This document shows, one piece after another, positions 23,301-31,913 of a DNA stretch of 31,913 nt. The notes beneath the pieces are model-generated. The model saw nothing but the letters and a program-made list of their open reading frames with translations, searched no databases and had not been told where the DNA came from. The DNA is from Porogramme epimiltina (Eukaryota; Basidiomycota; Agaricomycetes; Polyporales; Polyporaceae), in NCBI GenBank assembly GCA_900155495.1, contig FTLJ01000932.1, positions 1-31,913 on the forward strand, given 5' to 3'. Position 1 is the first letter of the stretch. Each line of letters begins with the position of its first letter. The position numbers and the translations under genes are program-made.

Positions 23301-24495
23301 GTGGAAGTTCTAGATCATCCTTGCGGCGAAGACGGTGAGAGGAAGGCGAGTGCCCAAGCTGCCCGGAGTTAGAGTAATCCTGTGAACGGCCTCGTCCAGA
23401 GTCAGAGTCCCCGGTAGAACGAGATTGCGGATACTCTCGCTGTGCGTCTCGCCATGCTCCACGTTCTTGAGTCTGCGGAGGAGGTGAGTAATCCCGACGG
23501 GCCCTTCGATCCCAGTGTGGGCTCATTGACCGTGTCTTGCGACGGCCTTCACTAGCAGGGGACACCGAACGGACCTTCCCCAACGAGGTGTACGGCATCC
23601 CACGTGGAGGACGCGTGTCGGGGGCATTAGCGACGGTGTCCTCGGTCCTGTAATGACGGGGGTGGTATGAGGAGCCTTGGTTGAACGACGGCGAGGGTGG
23701 TCGCTGCGAGACTTGTTCCCGAGGGGCAGAACGAGGTTGGTGGTTTCGTCCGGACCTCTCAGACCACCTTTCATCTGGTCCTTCCGGAGACCGATGAGGA
23801 GGTCTATGACCGCCGTCGACGTCACGTGTCTTGGTCGGCGAAGAGCGACCAGAACTCGGGAACTGGGGCTTCGTCCAGGTAGACTGTTCTGTCTTCGCGT
23901 TGTAGTAGTACACGTTGTCTCCGCCGTCCCTAGGATGCCTGACCTCCCAGTCGGGAGGCAGAGGATCGACGCCATCAGCACCCACAGGAGGAGCTCCTGG
24001 CCCATTAGACTTGCGATGCCTTCCGTTATTGAGCATGGCGCTCGCAAGTATGCCTCCTTCTGTAGGTTGTTCGTATAGAGGCGGTACTAAAACTGGCTTG
24101 GCAGGAAGAGCATGAGTAATGGGGGCCGAGACAGAGGCCTTGCCTGCTGAGTTCGGTGGTCTTGAGTCTCTAGTGGGCGACTGAGAGTTTTGTGTTCTGG
24201 AGGGCGTCCTAGAGAGCCCTGTGGCGGAATGGCGCTGGGGTTCGCGTTTGCCTGCGACCGAGTTGGAAATGGAGAACAAGGGATATAGGACACGAGGGGG
24301 CATACCTGAGTCCAGTGCATGCTCTGTAGTGTGGACATAAAACTCTTGCTCATCTTCGTCGTCGCCCCCAAGAGAGACCCCATCCTCGGCATCTTCTGCG
24401 GGATCAGTATGAGCTTGAGCGGGATAGTCGGCAATGGCATGGTGTTCGTCGTCGTCGTTGCTCCAGTCAAGGCGTTCGCCGTCGTCGTCAGCCAT
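20380..24495 (-). CDS. WW-domain protein with long disordered Arg/Asp/Pro-rich region
   Basis: Nine exons give 1,138 residues in a single frame: 24495-24306, 24251-22920, 22654-22325, 22258-21636, 21546-21382, 21331-21236, 21183-21124, 21050-20941, 20890-20380. The start is acidic (MADDDGERLDWSNDDDEHH). One WW domain lies at about 160-193 (LPPDWEVRHPRDGGDNVYYY, then STWTKPQFP) with both signature Trp (165, 189) and the final Pro. WW domains bind short proline motifs such as PPxY. After it comes a Ser/Arg/Pro-rich stretch and a degenerate repeat of about ten residues (RRKDDIELP type). The tail is proline-, arginine- and glycine-rich and ends RGYGYVNTRGRRGRKF. The composition resembles RNA-processing or transcription-linked WW proteins, but I cannot name an orthologue. 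The 265-bp third-exon-preceding intron is by far the longest in the gene and may hide an extra exon. Confidence 0.8.
22985..23330 (-). repeat. Degenerate ~30-bp tandem repeat encoding charged decapeptides
   Basis: Within exon 2 of the WW gene about eleven units of roughly 30-33 bp encode variants of R-x-R-K-D-D-[IMLF]-E-[LP]-P. The plus strand shows the recurring core TCGTC with variants of TTCAATG or TTCCATG. Units have diverged, so the array is old, but the basic/acidic alternation is kept. Confidence 0.8.
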
Positions 24496-24797
24496 GGTGG
24501 GAGGTAGGGGGGTGGGGGTGTAGTTGGAATGAGAGGAGAGCGCACATGCGGTGACCGGAATTCTTGAATTTGGGCGGAGTTTGAACTAGACTTATCCTCG
24601 GCGCGGTCATGCGCCGCAGGTGACACAGTGCGCATCCCTCAATCCAGTCTCTCTAACCGTCTGCACGCTGCTCTGCCTCTAACTTGCTCAGCACTAAGAC
24701 GCGCCATCCTGGCGGCTTCATTTCTCTCTCTCCTGGTACCTCAACGCTCCTTCGCACAGCCCCACCTCGACCACCAGTCGCTTTAGGCGTTGCAACT
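24496..24797. promoter_or_regulatory. Shared divergent promoter region of WW gene and UNC-50 gene
   Basis: The two start codons are 302 bp apart and point away from each other, so both promoters must fit here. No TATA box is evident. The part next to the WW gene is pyrimidine-rich on that gene's coding strand. Confidence 0.5.
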
Positions 24798-25946
24798 ATG
24801 GATGTCCTCCCAATAACATCCCCCACACCCACTATGAACGGCCACCACCGGAGCTCTCCAGGATCTATCCGCATTCCAACCATATTCAGGAGAATTCATA
24901 GGTTCCAACAGATGGTGCGCAATATCGTTAAGATGTTGTAGGTTGTGATAAATGACGTAGGGTGGAAGTAGGACTTCGAACAAGCCGCGTGGCAGCTAAC
25001 ATACCTATGTCTTGCGCCCAAAAGAGTGTGAGTCTACTTGATTCCGCTTCCGTCGAAGTTGACTCATCATAATACCAGATACCGGAATGTTTATTTTCAT
25101 AAACGTATGTGATACCATTCCCTCGGTCGTGCAAGCTACAGCGAGCTCTACAGAGACGAAGAACACATGGGCGAGAGACGATCCTGCCATACTCATTCTC
25201 ATCATGGCATGTCTATGTGGTCGGTGTGCATTTTTTCGGCTTCCTCTGCACGCATAATTGAGCTTTCGCACGTAGTTTCGGCAGTGGCATGGTCCGTCGT
25301 CTATTCATACGGCATCTGGGGAGCTATTGAGTTAGCTATCCTCATGATAATCCGCGACTACCTCTTAGTCGGCGCTCTTATTGCGACCATCTTGTGGTAT
25401 GAGGTCTCTCCGCCTGCGTACCCGTACTAGAGCCAAAGATCTTTTGACTAGGTTCTTCTCGAATCGTGTCCTGCTGTCGCCTCCGTCACACTCAACACCG
25501 GGAGATGCGAAAGTGGAGTGGGCATACGCATTCGATGTCCACACGAATGCGTTCTTCCCCTTCTACTTGACGCTGTACCTTGCCCAGTTGTTCTTGGTAC
25601 CAATTATCCTGAAGAGCAACTGGATATGTTTATTGGTGTCCAACACACTTTATCTTGCGGGGTAAGTGTCACATTTATCCAGCCTCGGAGGTGGAACTTA
25701 TACTTACCGCTCTCCAGGTTCGCACAATACATCTATGGTGTTTACTTGGGTCTAAATAGTGAGTGCCGAACTCGCTTGGCATGACCTTATCTCACGAGAT
25801 TGTCGATACACTTCATAGCTCTCCCGTTCCTTGTTCGCACGGAGCTGCTCCTGGCACCTCTACTCCCTCTGTTTACGGGTTATATAATGTCCTTACTAGG
25901 ATTCAACTTCGCAAAGCATGTACTACCGCTTTACTTCGGGTCATGA
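24798..25946 (+). CDS. UNC-50/GMH1 family Golgi membrane protein
   Basis: Eight exons (24798-24914, 24972-25027, 25079-25104, 25154-25219, 25276-25396, 25452-25661, 25718-25758, 25819-25946) give 254 residues. The family signature is strong: IPTIFRRIHRFQQMDFEQAA, WQLTYLCLAPKRVYRNVYFH, KQTKNTWARDDPAILILI, then SAVAWSVVYSYGIWGAIELA. After that come hydrophobic segments including LTLYLAQLFLVPIIL, LLVSNTLYLAG and LLLAPLLPLFTGYIMSLLGF. About five membrane helices are expected. UNC-50 acts in the Golgi/early secretory route; worm UNC-50 is needed for transport of certain receptors and yeast Gmh1 contacts Arf exchange factors. The protein depends on correct splicing of a 26-nt exon and a 41-nt exon. 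Length fits the family (about 250-280). The start at 24798 is the first ATG in frame. Confidence 0.92.
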
Positions 25947-26289
25947 ACGCGTGTTTGTGGCATTCCCGATGTTCCGTGCATAATATTATTTAATAGTCGG
26001 ACAACAAGTGGACTCCCCGCGGCCACCGTCGATAGCCGGTTAGGAACACCCGAGAGGATTGTCGCCGGTAACATTGGTAGCAACGGTGTTAGTCGTGGTC
26101 AGCGTGTTCAAGGCACTCGCCGTGATTAGTCGCGCCTATTTCGTGTTCAAACTCCGCTCGTAAGACGGTCGATTGCACCGCAGAAGAGCCCTTCACCGCC
26201 CTTCACCGTCTTCCCCTTCCTCGTCGTCCGCGCGCCCGCCGTTACGATATTTTCTTCACGACTCAGCGACGAGCAGCAACGACGACAAC
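25947..26289. other. Intergenic region, upstream of calcineurin A
   Basis: Holds the 3' UTR of the UNC-50 gene and the promoter and leader of the calcineurin gene. A CpG- and pyrimidine-rich leader (about 26195-26245) precedes the start codon. A 15-bp segment GCCCTTCACCGCCCTTCACC shows a tandem duplication of CGCCCTTCACC type near 26188-26208. No gene is seen. Confidence 0.5.
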
Positions 26290-28871
26290 ATGAGCGGGAC
26301 AGCTTCGCAGCTCCAGAAGGCCATTGACCAGATCCAGGATAAGGCCCCAGTCCCGGAGATTGACTTCACCCAACACCAACTCGAGAATGGGTACACGATT
26401 AGCACGCAGGAGCGTGTCGTCAAAGAGGTACGTCTTTCCTCGAGATCCGTAGCAGAGAATGCCCGAGGAACTGAGCGGTGGGGTCGGTCGATAGGTTCAA
26501 GCTCCGGCTATGAGCATTCCTACCGATGCTCAGTTCTTCTCGAAATCGGATCCGTCCAAGCCAGACGTGGCCTTCCTCAAGAACCACTTCTACCGCGAAG
26601 GCCGCCTATCCGAGGAACATGCCCTCTACATCCTGGAGAAGGGCACCGAAATTCTCCGTAGCGAGCCCAACCTCCTCCATGTCGATGCTCCCGTGACTGG
26701 TATGTCTTCTTTGTTTCACCTTATGCACGCCGCCGGAGCTGACGAGATACTATGTCACGGTTCGTTATCTGTTGATTAGTTTGCGGGGACATCCATGGAC
26801 AATACGTGAGTTCCTTTAAGCGTATCCTAGGATACGAATCCTAACGTGCTCCTGCCGCTCTAGTACGATTTGATGAAACTCTTCGAGATCGGCGGGAATC
26901 CAGAGACTACGCGCTACTTGTTCTTGGGGGACTACGTTGACCGGGGCTACTTCAGCATTGAGGTGCGTGTTTGAATCTGTTCCTTCCTGCACTATTCCCT
27001 CATCCAATGCTACAGTGTGTACTATACCTGTGGTCTTTGAAAATCTGGTACCCCGAGACCCTTTTCCTCCTGCGTGGCAACCACGAATGCCGGCACTTGA
27101 CCGACTACTTCACCTTCAAGCTTGAGTGTATGCTCCCCTCTAGCATGTCATCGAGAGTTTAGAGTCTTACCTCTGCAACAGGCAAGCGCAAGTACTCCGA
27201 GCGTATCTATGATGCGTGTATGCAGTCATTTTGCGCTCTTCCCCTCGCTGCCATCATGAACAAGCAGTTCTTCTGCATTCACGGTGGCCTTTCTCCAGAG
27301 CTTCACACGCTCGAAGATATTCGCAACGTCAGTTTGCGAAGTTTTACATTCTAGGTAAAGGACTCATCCGGTTTAATGTTGTTACAGATCGACCGTTTCC
27401 GTGAGCCGCCTACCCAGGGCCTCATGTGCGATATTCTCTGGTCCGACCCCGTCGAAGACTTCGGCCAAGAGAAGACGTCGGACAGCTTCGTCCACAACCA
27501 CGTGCGAGGCTGCTCGTACTTCTTCACGTGAGTGACTCTAGCTGCCAGCCGAGGAAACGATCTTTAACCTCCCAATAGATACCAGGCAGCATGCCAATTT
27601 CTGGAACGCAACAAGCTACTATCCATCATTCGTGCGCACGAGGCGCAGGATGCTGGGTGAGAATGTTGTGCGCTACGTCCTTGCATAACGTTAACAAGTT
27701 ATTTTAGATATCGCATGTACCGGAAGACTCGGACCACCGGTTTCCCCTCTGTTATGACACTCTTCTCCGCGCCCAACTACCTCGACGTGTATAACAACAA
27801 GGCCGCCATCCTCAAGTACGAAAGCAATGTTCTCAATATCCGCCAGTTCAACGCGACGCCGCACCCCTACTGGTTACCCAACTTCATGGATGCGTTCACC
27901 TGGAGTCTTCCTTTCGTAGGAGAGAAAAGTGCGTATCCACATGGTTCATGTTCTGGAGAGTCTAACGTGCGGTTTCAGTCACGGACATGCTCTTGGCTAT
28001 GTTGAACTGCTGCACGAAGGAGGAGCTTGAGGAAAGCTCTTCCGATGAGGAGACCCTCATCTCCCCAACACCATCGGAGGACCCGAGCGAGCGCCGGAAA
28101 GTTATCAAGAACAAGATCCTTGCTGTCGGTCGCATGTCAAGAGTTTTTGCCCTTTTGCGGTATGTTTGGTCCTCCACGTACCCAACATATACTGACCAAC
28201 TTACAGTGAGGAGTCCGAGAGGGTTTCTGAGCTCAAGAGTGTCTCAGGTTCGGCGAAGTTGCCGTATGGGACGCTCGCTCTTGGTGCGGAGGGCATCAAG
28301 GATGCCATTTCTGGCTTCGATGACGCGTACGTCATACCTGTGAACTTTGTTACGTCACTGACTCACCGATCTTAATCGCGCCAGTCGCAAGTCGGATATC
28401 GAGAACGAGAGGCTTCCTCCTGATCTCTACGACCCCGAATCCGAAGAGGGCAAGGGCCTCATTTCCTCTCAACCAACGACACCCGCAGAAGAGACTGTGC
28501 CCCCAGTATCTCCCAACGGTGTCTCTGCCGCCCTCGAGCAAGTCATCGCAGGCGGGACTCAGTCCATCACTACCGACTTGCCCGCAGCGACTCCCGGCTC
28601 ACCGCTCTCGCCGACGTCGCCCATCTCCGGCTCGTCGCCGTTCCGACGTGGTCACGGGCGGCAGGCGAGTCTTGGGACGACGATGACATCTCCGAGCACG
28701 CGCAGGCGCAGCTTGGAGAGTACGATGAGCCTCATCCAAGAGGCATGGGATGGCAAGACCCCGATGCAGGACCCAGAGCTCGTCAAGCTCGCAGACTCTA
28801 TCGCCGAGAAGAGTACTGGGAAGGACAAGAACGCGGACTCGGGCCGGTCGACCCCGGCTGCGCCCAGCTAA
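26290..28871 (+). CDS. CNA1: Calcineurin A (Ser/Thr protein phosphatase 2B catalytic subunit)
   Basis: Twelve exons give 650 residues in frame: 26290-26427, 26495-26699, 26780-26805, 26864-26962, 27016-27127, 27182-27327, 27388-27527, 27579-27656, 27708-27928, 27979-28159, 28207-28326, 28385-28871. The metallophosphatase motifs are all present: GDIHGQ (117-122), GDYVDRG (145-151), RGNHE (176-180), HGGLSP and [13 protein letters not shown]. After the catalytic core come the calcineurin B-binding helix, a calmodulin-binding segment (429-449, [20 protein letters not shown]) and an autoinhibitory segment (about 479-502, [20 protein letters not shown]). The Ca2+/calmodulin-activated enzyme dephosphorylates Crz1-type factors and controls stress response, growth and morphology. 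The ~140-residue tail is Ser/Thr-Pro-rich, typical for basidiomycetes. The third exon is 26 nt and encodes the GDIHGQ motif. Confidence 0.97.
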
Positions 28872-29562
28872 TCGCGCACGGCGCGTGTGGTCCCGCGTTC
28901 TTCGCCTGGGGTGGAAGAGCCGTACGGATGGCGGAACGAGGAGGTCGTTCATGGATGTTCTCTCTACATTCCACTGTATATTTCGGATCGCGGTGTATAT
29001 CCATTTTGTTCGTCAAGTTCTGCAACGCTGCTGCCACGGCTGCCCGTTGTTCCTTATCACCGTCTTCAAGGATCGCTGTTCGTGTTCAAAGTGCATCGCA
29101 TATACTCGGGAAATGAGAGGCTTCTGCGCAGCGTGCCCAAGTAGGTCTGTCATCACCCGTACCCCACATGATTGCCGCTGACAGACATTGGGTACTGCTG
29201 GCACAGCCTCTATTTCAGCGGACTGATTCCCCGGCTCAAACGGAGTTTTGATTCGAATCCGCACCCACTGCATGTCCAAAACACCTAGAAGCACATCTGG
29301 CGAGCTCATCCTCCGTCTTAGAAGTAGATGCTAACGCCGAGGACTCACATAAGCCGCCAAGAAGTTGCATAGCCCTCGGTGCTCTCATTTGACAATCGAG
29401 CCGAGGATTCGCGCCTTAGCGGAAAATGGCTAGTCCGGCCCGTCTGATCGTGATACAGTAGTTCACCGCCTACCAGCAGGGCCGCACGTGTACGGAGACA
29501 TATAAGGTGCGTCAGCATCGTTTGCTGCGTCGCTTACTTTCCAACCGGCTTTACTTAGGCTC
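28872..29562. other. Intergenic region between calcineurin A and the next gene
   Basis: No gene, RNA or repeat recognised. It should hold the calcineurin 3' UTR on the left and the next gene's promoter on the right, where a TATA-like TATAAG occurs at 29501-29506. ORFs here are short and featureless. Confidence 0.5.
29501..29506 (+). promoter_or_regulatory. TATA-like box of the PPxY-containing gene
   Basis: TATAAG in the context ACATATAAGG lies 57 bp before the start codon at 29563. Confidence 0.45.
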
Positions 29563-30920
29563 ATGTCACATCACTTTCCGCACGATAACAAGTTTGCGAC
29601 ACAGGTGTCAGGAGGAAGTGCGGAGCCCTCCTTTAGTGCAACCAGGCCAGCACCCTCCCCCACCATCCTTACTTGGGATCCCACTGCTCCAACAGAAGAC
29701 GACCATCTCGATGGCAATGAAGAACCACCCCCGGCTTACGACTCAGGATTTCCTCATGAGGAACCTCAATTAGGAGCGCGTCCGGAGAATATTCGCACGT
29801 CACTGGCCGCGAGCAGTACATACTCCACGTCTTCGACTCCGACTTCCCCAGCACCCGTGACGATCGTCGATCGTACACCCTGGCCACCGAAGAGCCCAGC
29901 ACAACCTCGCACAAACACACTATCGTGGTCTCCTTCAGAACTCTCTACAACAGGTGGTATATGCCCCCCTCACGAGCCCGCTGGGACGTTATCAGGAAGC
30001 ACCCGCAGCAACAGCTGGCCATCCGGTGGTGTAGAGGTCCCCAGCCCGGAATTCGCCTCCGGCCAAGGAGGATATGCACATTCTCCCGAACCGCTTTCCC
30101 CCGACGCGCCGCACCCAGACAAAGTCGGGAAGCTTGTCGGAGGGCGTTCCGTTCATAAACTGCTCGACCCACCCCCGCCTTCATTTCTGCGCATTCCACC
30201 TCCCGGCACATACTTTCCGCCTTTTGCGCCGCTGGTCGTGCCTTCACTTGGGAACCGCTTCCTTGCCAAGGGCTTTCCGGCAGTGCTCCCCGCCACAGGT
30301 CCGGGAGTGCACCCACACCCATTCTCGACACACGACGTGCGTGAGGGAGACTGGATGCACTTCCTCTCAGATGTGAAGCGCGCAGCGAGCCTAGGATGGG
30401 GTGACCGCGTCGCCGCCGGCGCACCGCACTTGATCATGCCGGTCCTACCTGGTGAGCAGTGACGTATTATCCTGGAATAAGCGACAGCGTTGACGACGCA
30501 GTTGTGTCACAGCGCTAGTCATTGGAGACCAGCTTTCCAAACTTCAGAAGGCCAAGAAGCGGGTACCAGTCATGGACCTCGTTCGTCATTGGAACCTTGT
30601 ACGTAGTATACCCTTGTCTTCGGGTGTCGCTTACCCAACCGATTCTATAGGCATTTTTCAATCCGAGAGGCATCGATATCGTTCTTATGGAGCTAGACGA
30701 GTCAGGAGTTCCCATAGAGCATGACTCGAAGAAAACGCCGGACGGAAAGAAGGCTAAGGGCAAAGCTGTCTCCAGGAAAGAGGATGACGCGAGGTCTACT
30801 ATTTCCCGGACTTCATCGGTTTCTTCCGGACACGCACCGTCCCTCTCATCTGATTCTCCAGGCGTAGACATTAGCGGGTGGTACATGCACATTCTGTATA
30901 GGGAAGGTGATAATGCATAG
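29563..30920 (+). CDS. Conserved-looking uncharacterised protein with PPxY motif
   Basis: Three exons (29563-30451, 30513-30598, 30651-30920) give 414 residues in frame. The first ~190 residues are disordered, rich in Ser, Thr and Pro, with a PPAY motif (56-59), a class bound by Nedd4/Rsp5-type WW domains. The second half looks folded: KLVGGRSVHKLLDPPPPSFL, a proline-rich turn, LAKGFPAVLP, HPFSTHDVREGDWMHFLSDV, LVIGDQLSKLQKAKKRVPVM, then DLVRHWNLAFFNPRGIDIVL. A Lys-rich then Ser-rich linker interrupts the last part before SGWYMHILYREGDNA. No signal peptide or membrane helix. The pattern HDVxExDW...NLAFFNPRGI looks like a fungal family seen in many genomes without assigned function; that is from general memory and not checked. 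No function is proposed. Confidence 0.8.
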
Positions 30921-31572
30921 GCACCTGCTTGGGTATCATTATCTGTGAGCACTTCGTATTTCGTATCATACCAATGCTCTAATCTCATGTGCAATTTCGA
31001 AGCCTAGTGACTTGTAATGCCTTGGCCTGAATAAAATGCACCTGATGATAGAAAAAGCTAAACCATAAACCCGATCCAAAGCCCGGGGTCTTTCAGAACC
31101 CCGTGCAGCTGCGGCACGAGGGGATGGAATTAAGCGGTCATCCCCTCGCCAGCCGGATGCTTTCGCCTTAGATGAGCCCGAGATCGTCGGGTGACCGGAA
31201 CCTCCCAGCGAGTGGGAAACACCGCCACCCAAGCTACGGGCTGATCACCAATGTCGGGTATGTGCGCGTTGCACCGAATTCCCATCTGTCTGTTCCGGCG
31301 TTGACGACACTGCCCTCAGCGCGCTTACGTATCTGCCCGTCGGGGCTCGTCGCGGTGCTGCATGGTACACTCGGAGCGCACCCGAAGGTGCCGATTGCAC
31401 CGCACCGTCTCGACGACTTTGATCGGTCCGAAGGCGCTCACTTCCGGGGCCACAGCCATCTACGCAGCGTACTCGTCCAAGAATAGCGTTGTGTTGCGCA
31501 GAGCAGTACGGAGTGCTCTATTAAAACGACCCCAGGCGGCGGAGCCGCTCCTCAACACAACCACCCGCCTAC
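30921..31572. other. Intergenic region with a small perfect hairpin
   Basis: No gene recognised. GAGGGGATG at 31118-31126 is mirrored exactly as CATCCCCTC at 31139-31147, a 9-bp stem with a 12-base loop; a weaker GGGGT/ACCCC pair sits just before it (about 31085-31101). A 104-codon plus ORF (31172-31486) has no recognisable features; it ends well before the next start codon. Confidence 0.5.
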
Positions 31573-31913
31573 ATGGATTCCAAGTACTCCTCATCTACCG
31601 GCTACTTCGACCCACATTCCAGTGCCCCTGGGTTCACCAGGGGTGAACCCCCATCCTCGTATCCTAGCGAATACTCGACCCAATACCCTCCCCAAGAACC
31701 CCGCTTCGCAAGCGGCACACCCGGAAACCCATTCGCGACCGACGCGCCGCCCACATACTCCGAGCGGCCAGCCCCCGCCATAGACCGCAACTACTACCCC
31801 CTGCCCCCGGGCCCTCCGCCCGGCCACCCCTCCCGCCCCCCTTCGCGCTCCCCCGCGCAGGCAAGCACCAGCAGCAGCTCTCGAAACGCACCCTCCCCCG
31901 AACGCCCCCCGGT
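31573..31913 (+). CDS. Proline/tyrosine-rich protein, N-terminal part
   Basis: An ATG at 31573 opens a frame that runs to the right edge with no stop (113 complete codons), so the gene is cut by the window. The start MDSKYSSSTGYFDPHSSAPG is Ser/Tyr-rich; then come Pro-rich stretches with YPPQEP, NPFATDAPPTYSER (a PPxY motif, PPTY) and a Ser-rich PSRPPSRSPAQASTSSSSR segment. It is a disordered N-terminus with no catalytic motif. Such starts precede membrane or trafficking proteins that are regulated by Rsp5-type ligases, but the remainder is unseen. Codon use (C at third positions) supports coding. The minus-strand ORFs over the same bases are mirror effects of the composition. Confidence 0.65.
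   Translation, partial: MDSKYSSSTGYFDPHSSAPGFTRGEPPSSYPSEYSTQYPPQEPRFASGTPGNPFATDAPPTYSERPAPAIDRNYYPLPPGPPPGHPSRPPSRSPAQASTSSSSRNAPSPERPP

Noticed and set aside
22559..23338. 259-codon plus-strand ORF rich in Ser/Arg
   Set aside because: It is the antisense of the WW gene's charged repeat. Its apparent Ser/Arg repeats come from the complement of the Asp/Glu/Arg codons. The minus strand has splice sites, a WW domain and a frame-closing model.
31118..31147. 9-bp perfect hairpin as a transcription terminator
   Set aside because: Nuclear pol II genes do not use bacterial-type hairpin terminators and there is no T run after it. It may be chance in GC-rich sequence.

Overview
This is about 32 kb of ordinary nuclear chromosome from a filamentous fungus, almost certainly a basidiomycete of the Agaricomycetes; a polypore-like wood-decay species is a guess. 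The reasons are dense genes on both strands, many short introns (mostly 49-60 bp, GT-AG), strong C/G bias at codon third positions, and families typical of such fungi: a diverged F-box protein, an omega-like glutathione transferase and an mpaB/DUF2236 oxygenase. I see no phage, plasmid, CRISPR or virus sequence. Nearly all real genes are split by introns, so I worked out exon boundaries by eye from frame, GT-AG ends and family conservation. Most models close to an exact multiple of three, which supports them.

Left part (1-6,900): the 3' end of a Ser/Pro-rich gene (+); a mitochondrial TPR protein (-); a tRNA-Val(UAC) (-) 100 bp upstream of the TPR start codon; an mpaB-type oxygenase (+); then a gene-poor stretch with a probable frameshifted pseudogene and a 170-bp foldback (MITE-like) element.

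Middle (6,900-19,800): an eight-exon aldo/keto reductase (+) tail-to-tail with an HPM1/METTL18 histidine protein methyltransferase (-); an unresolved spliced gene (+); an omega-like glutathione transferase (+); an unknown protein (+); phosphoglucomutase (-); a P-loop kinase-like protein with an RG-rich tail (-); and an F-box/LRR-like protein (+).

Right part (20,300-31,913): a large disordered WW-domain protein (-) divergent from an UNC-50/GMH1 Golgi membrane protein (+), then the calcineurin A catalytic subunit (+), a conserved uncharacterised PPxY-containing protein (+), and the 5' end of another proline-rich gene (+) that runs off the window.

The genes are not a pathway. They are mostly housekeeping (glycogen/UDP-glucose supply, calcium signalling, Golgi transport, ribosomal-protein methylation) with some redox and detoxification enzymes. 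I find no convincing new multi-gene system. The most interesting local points are six internal exons of 22-32 nt, an intron inside a Walker A motif, a mixed-charge decapeptide repeat in the WW protein, the foldback element and the decayed gene beside it.
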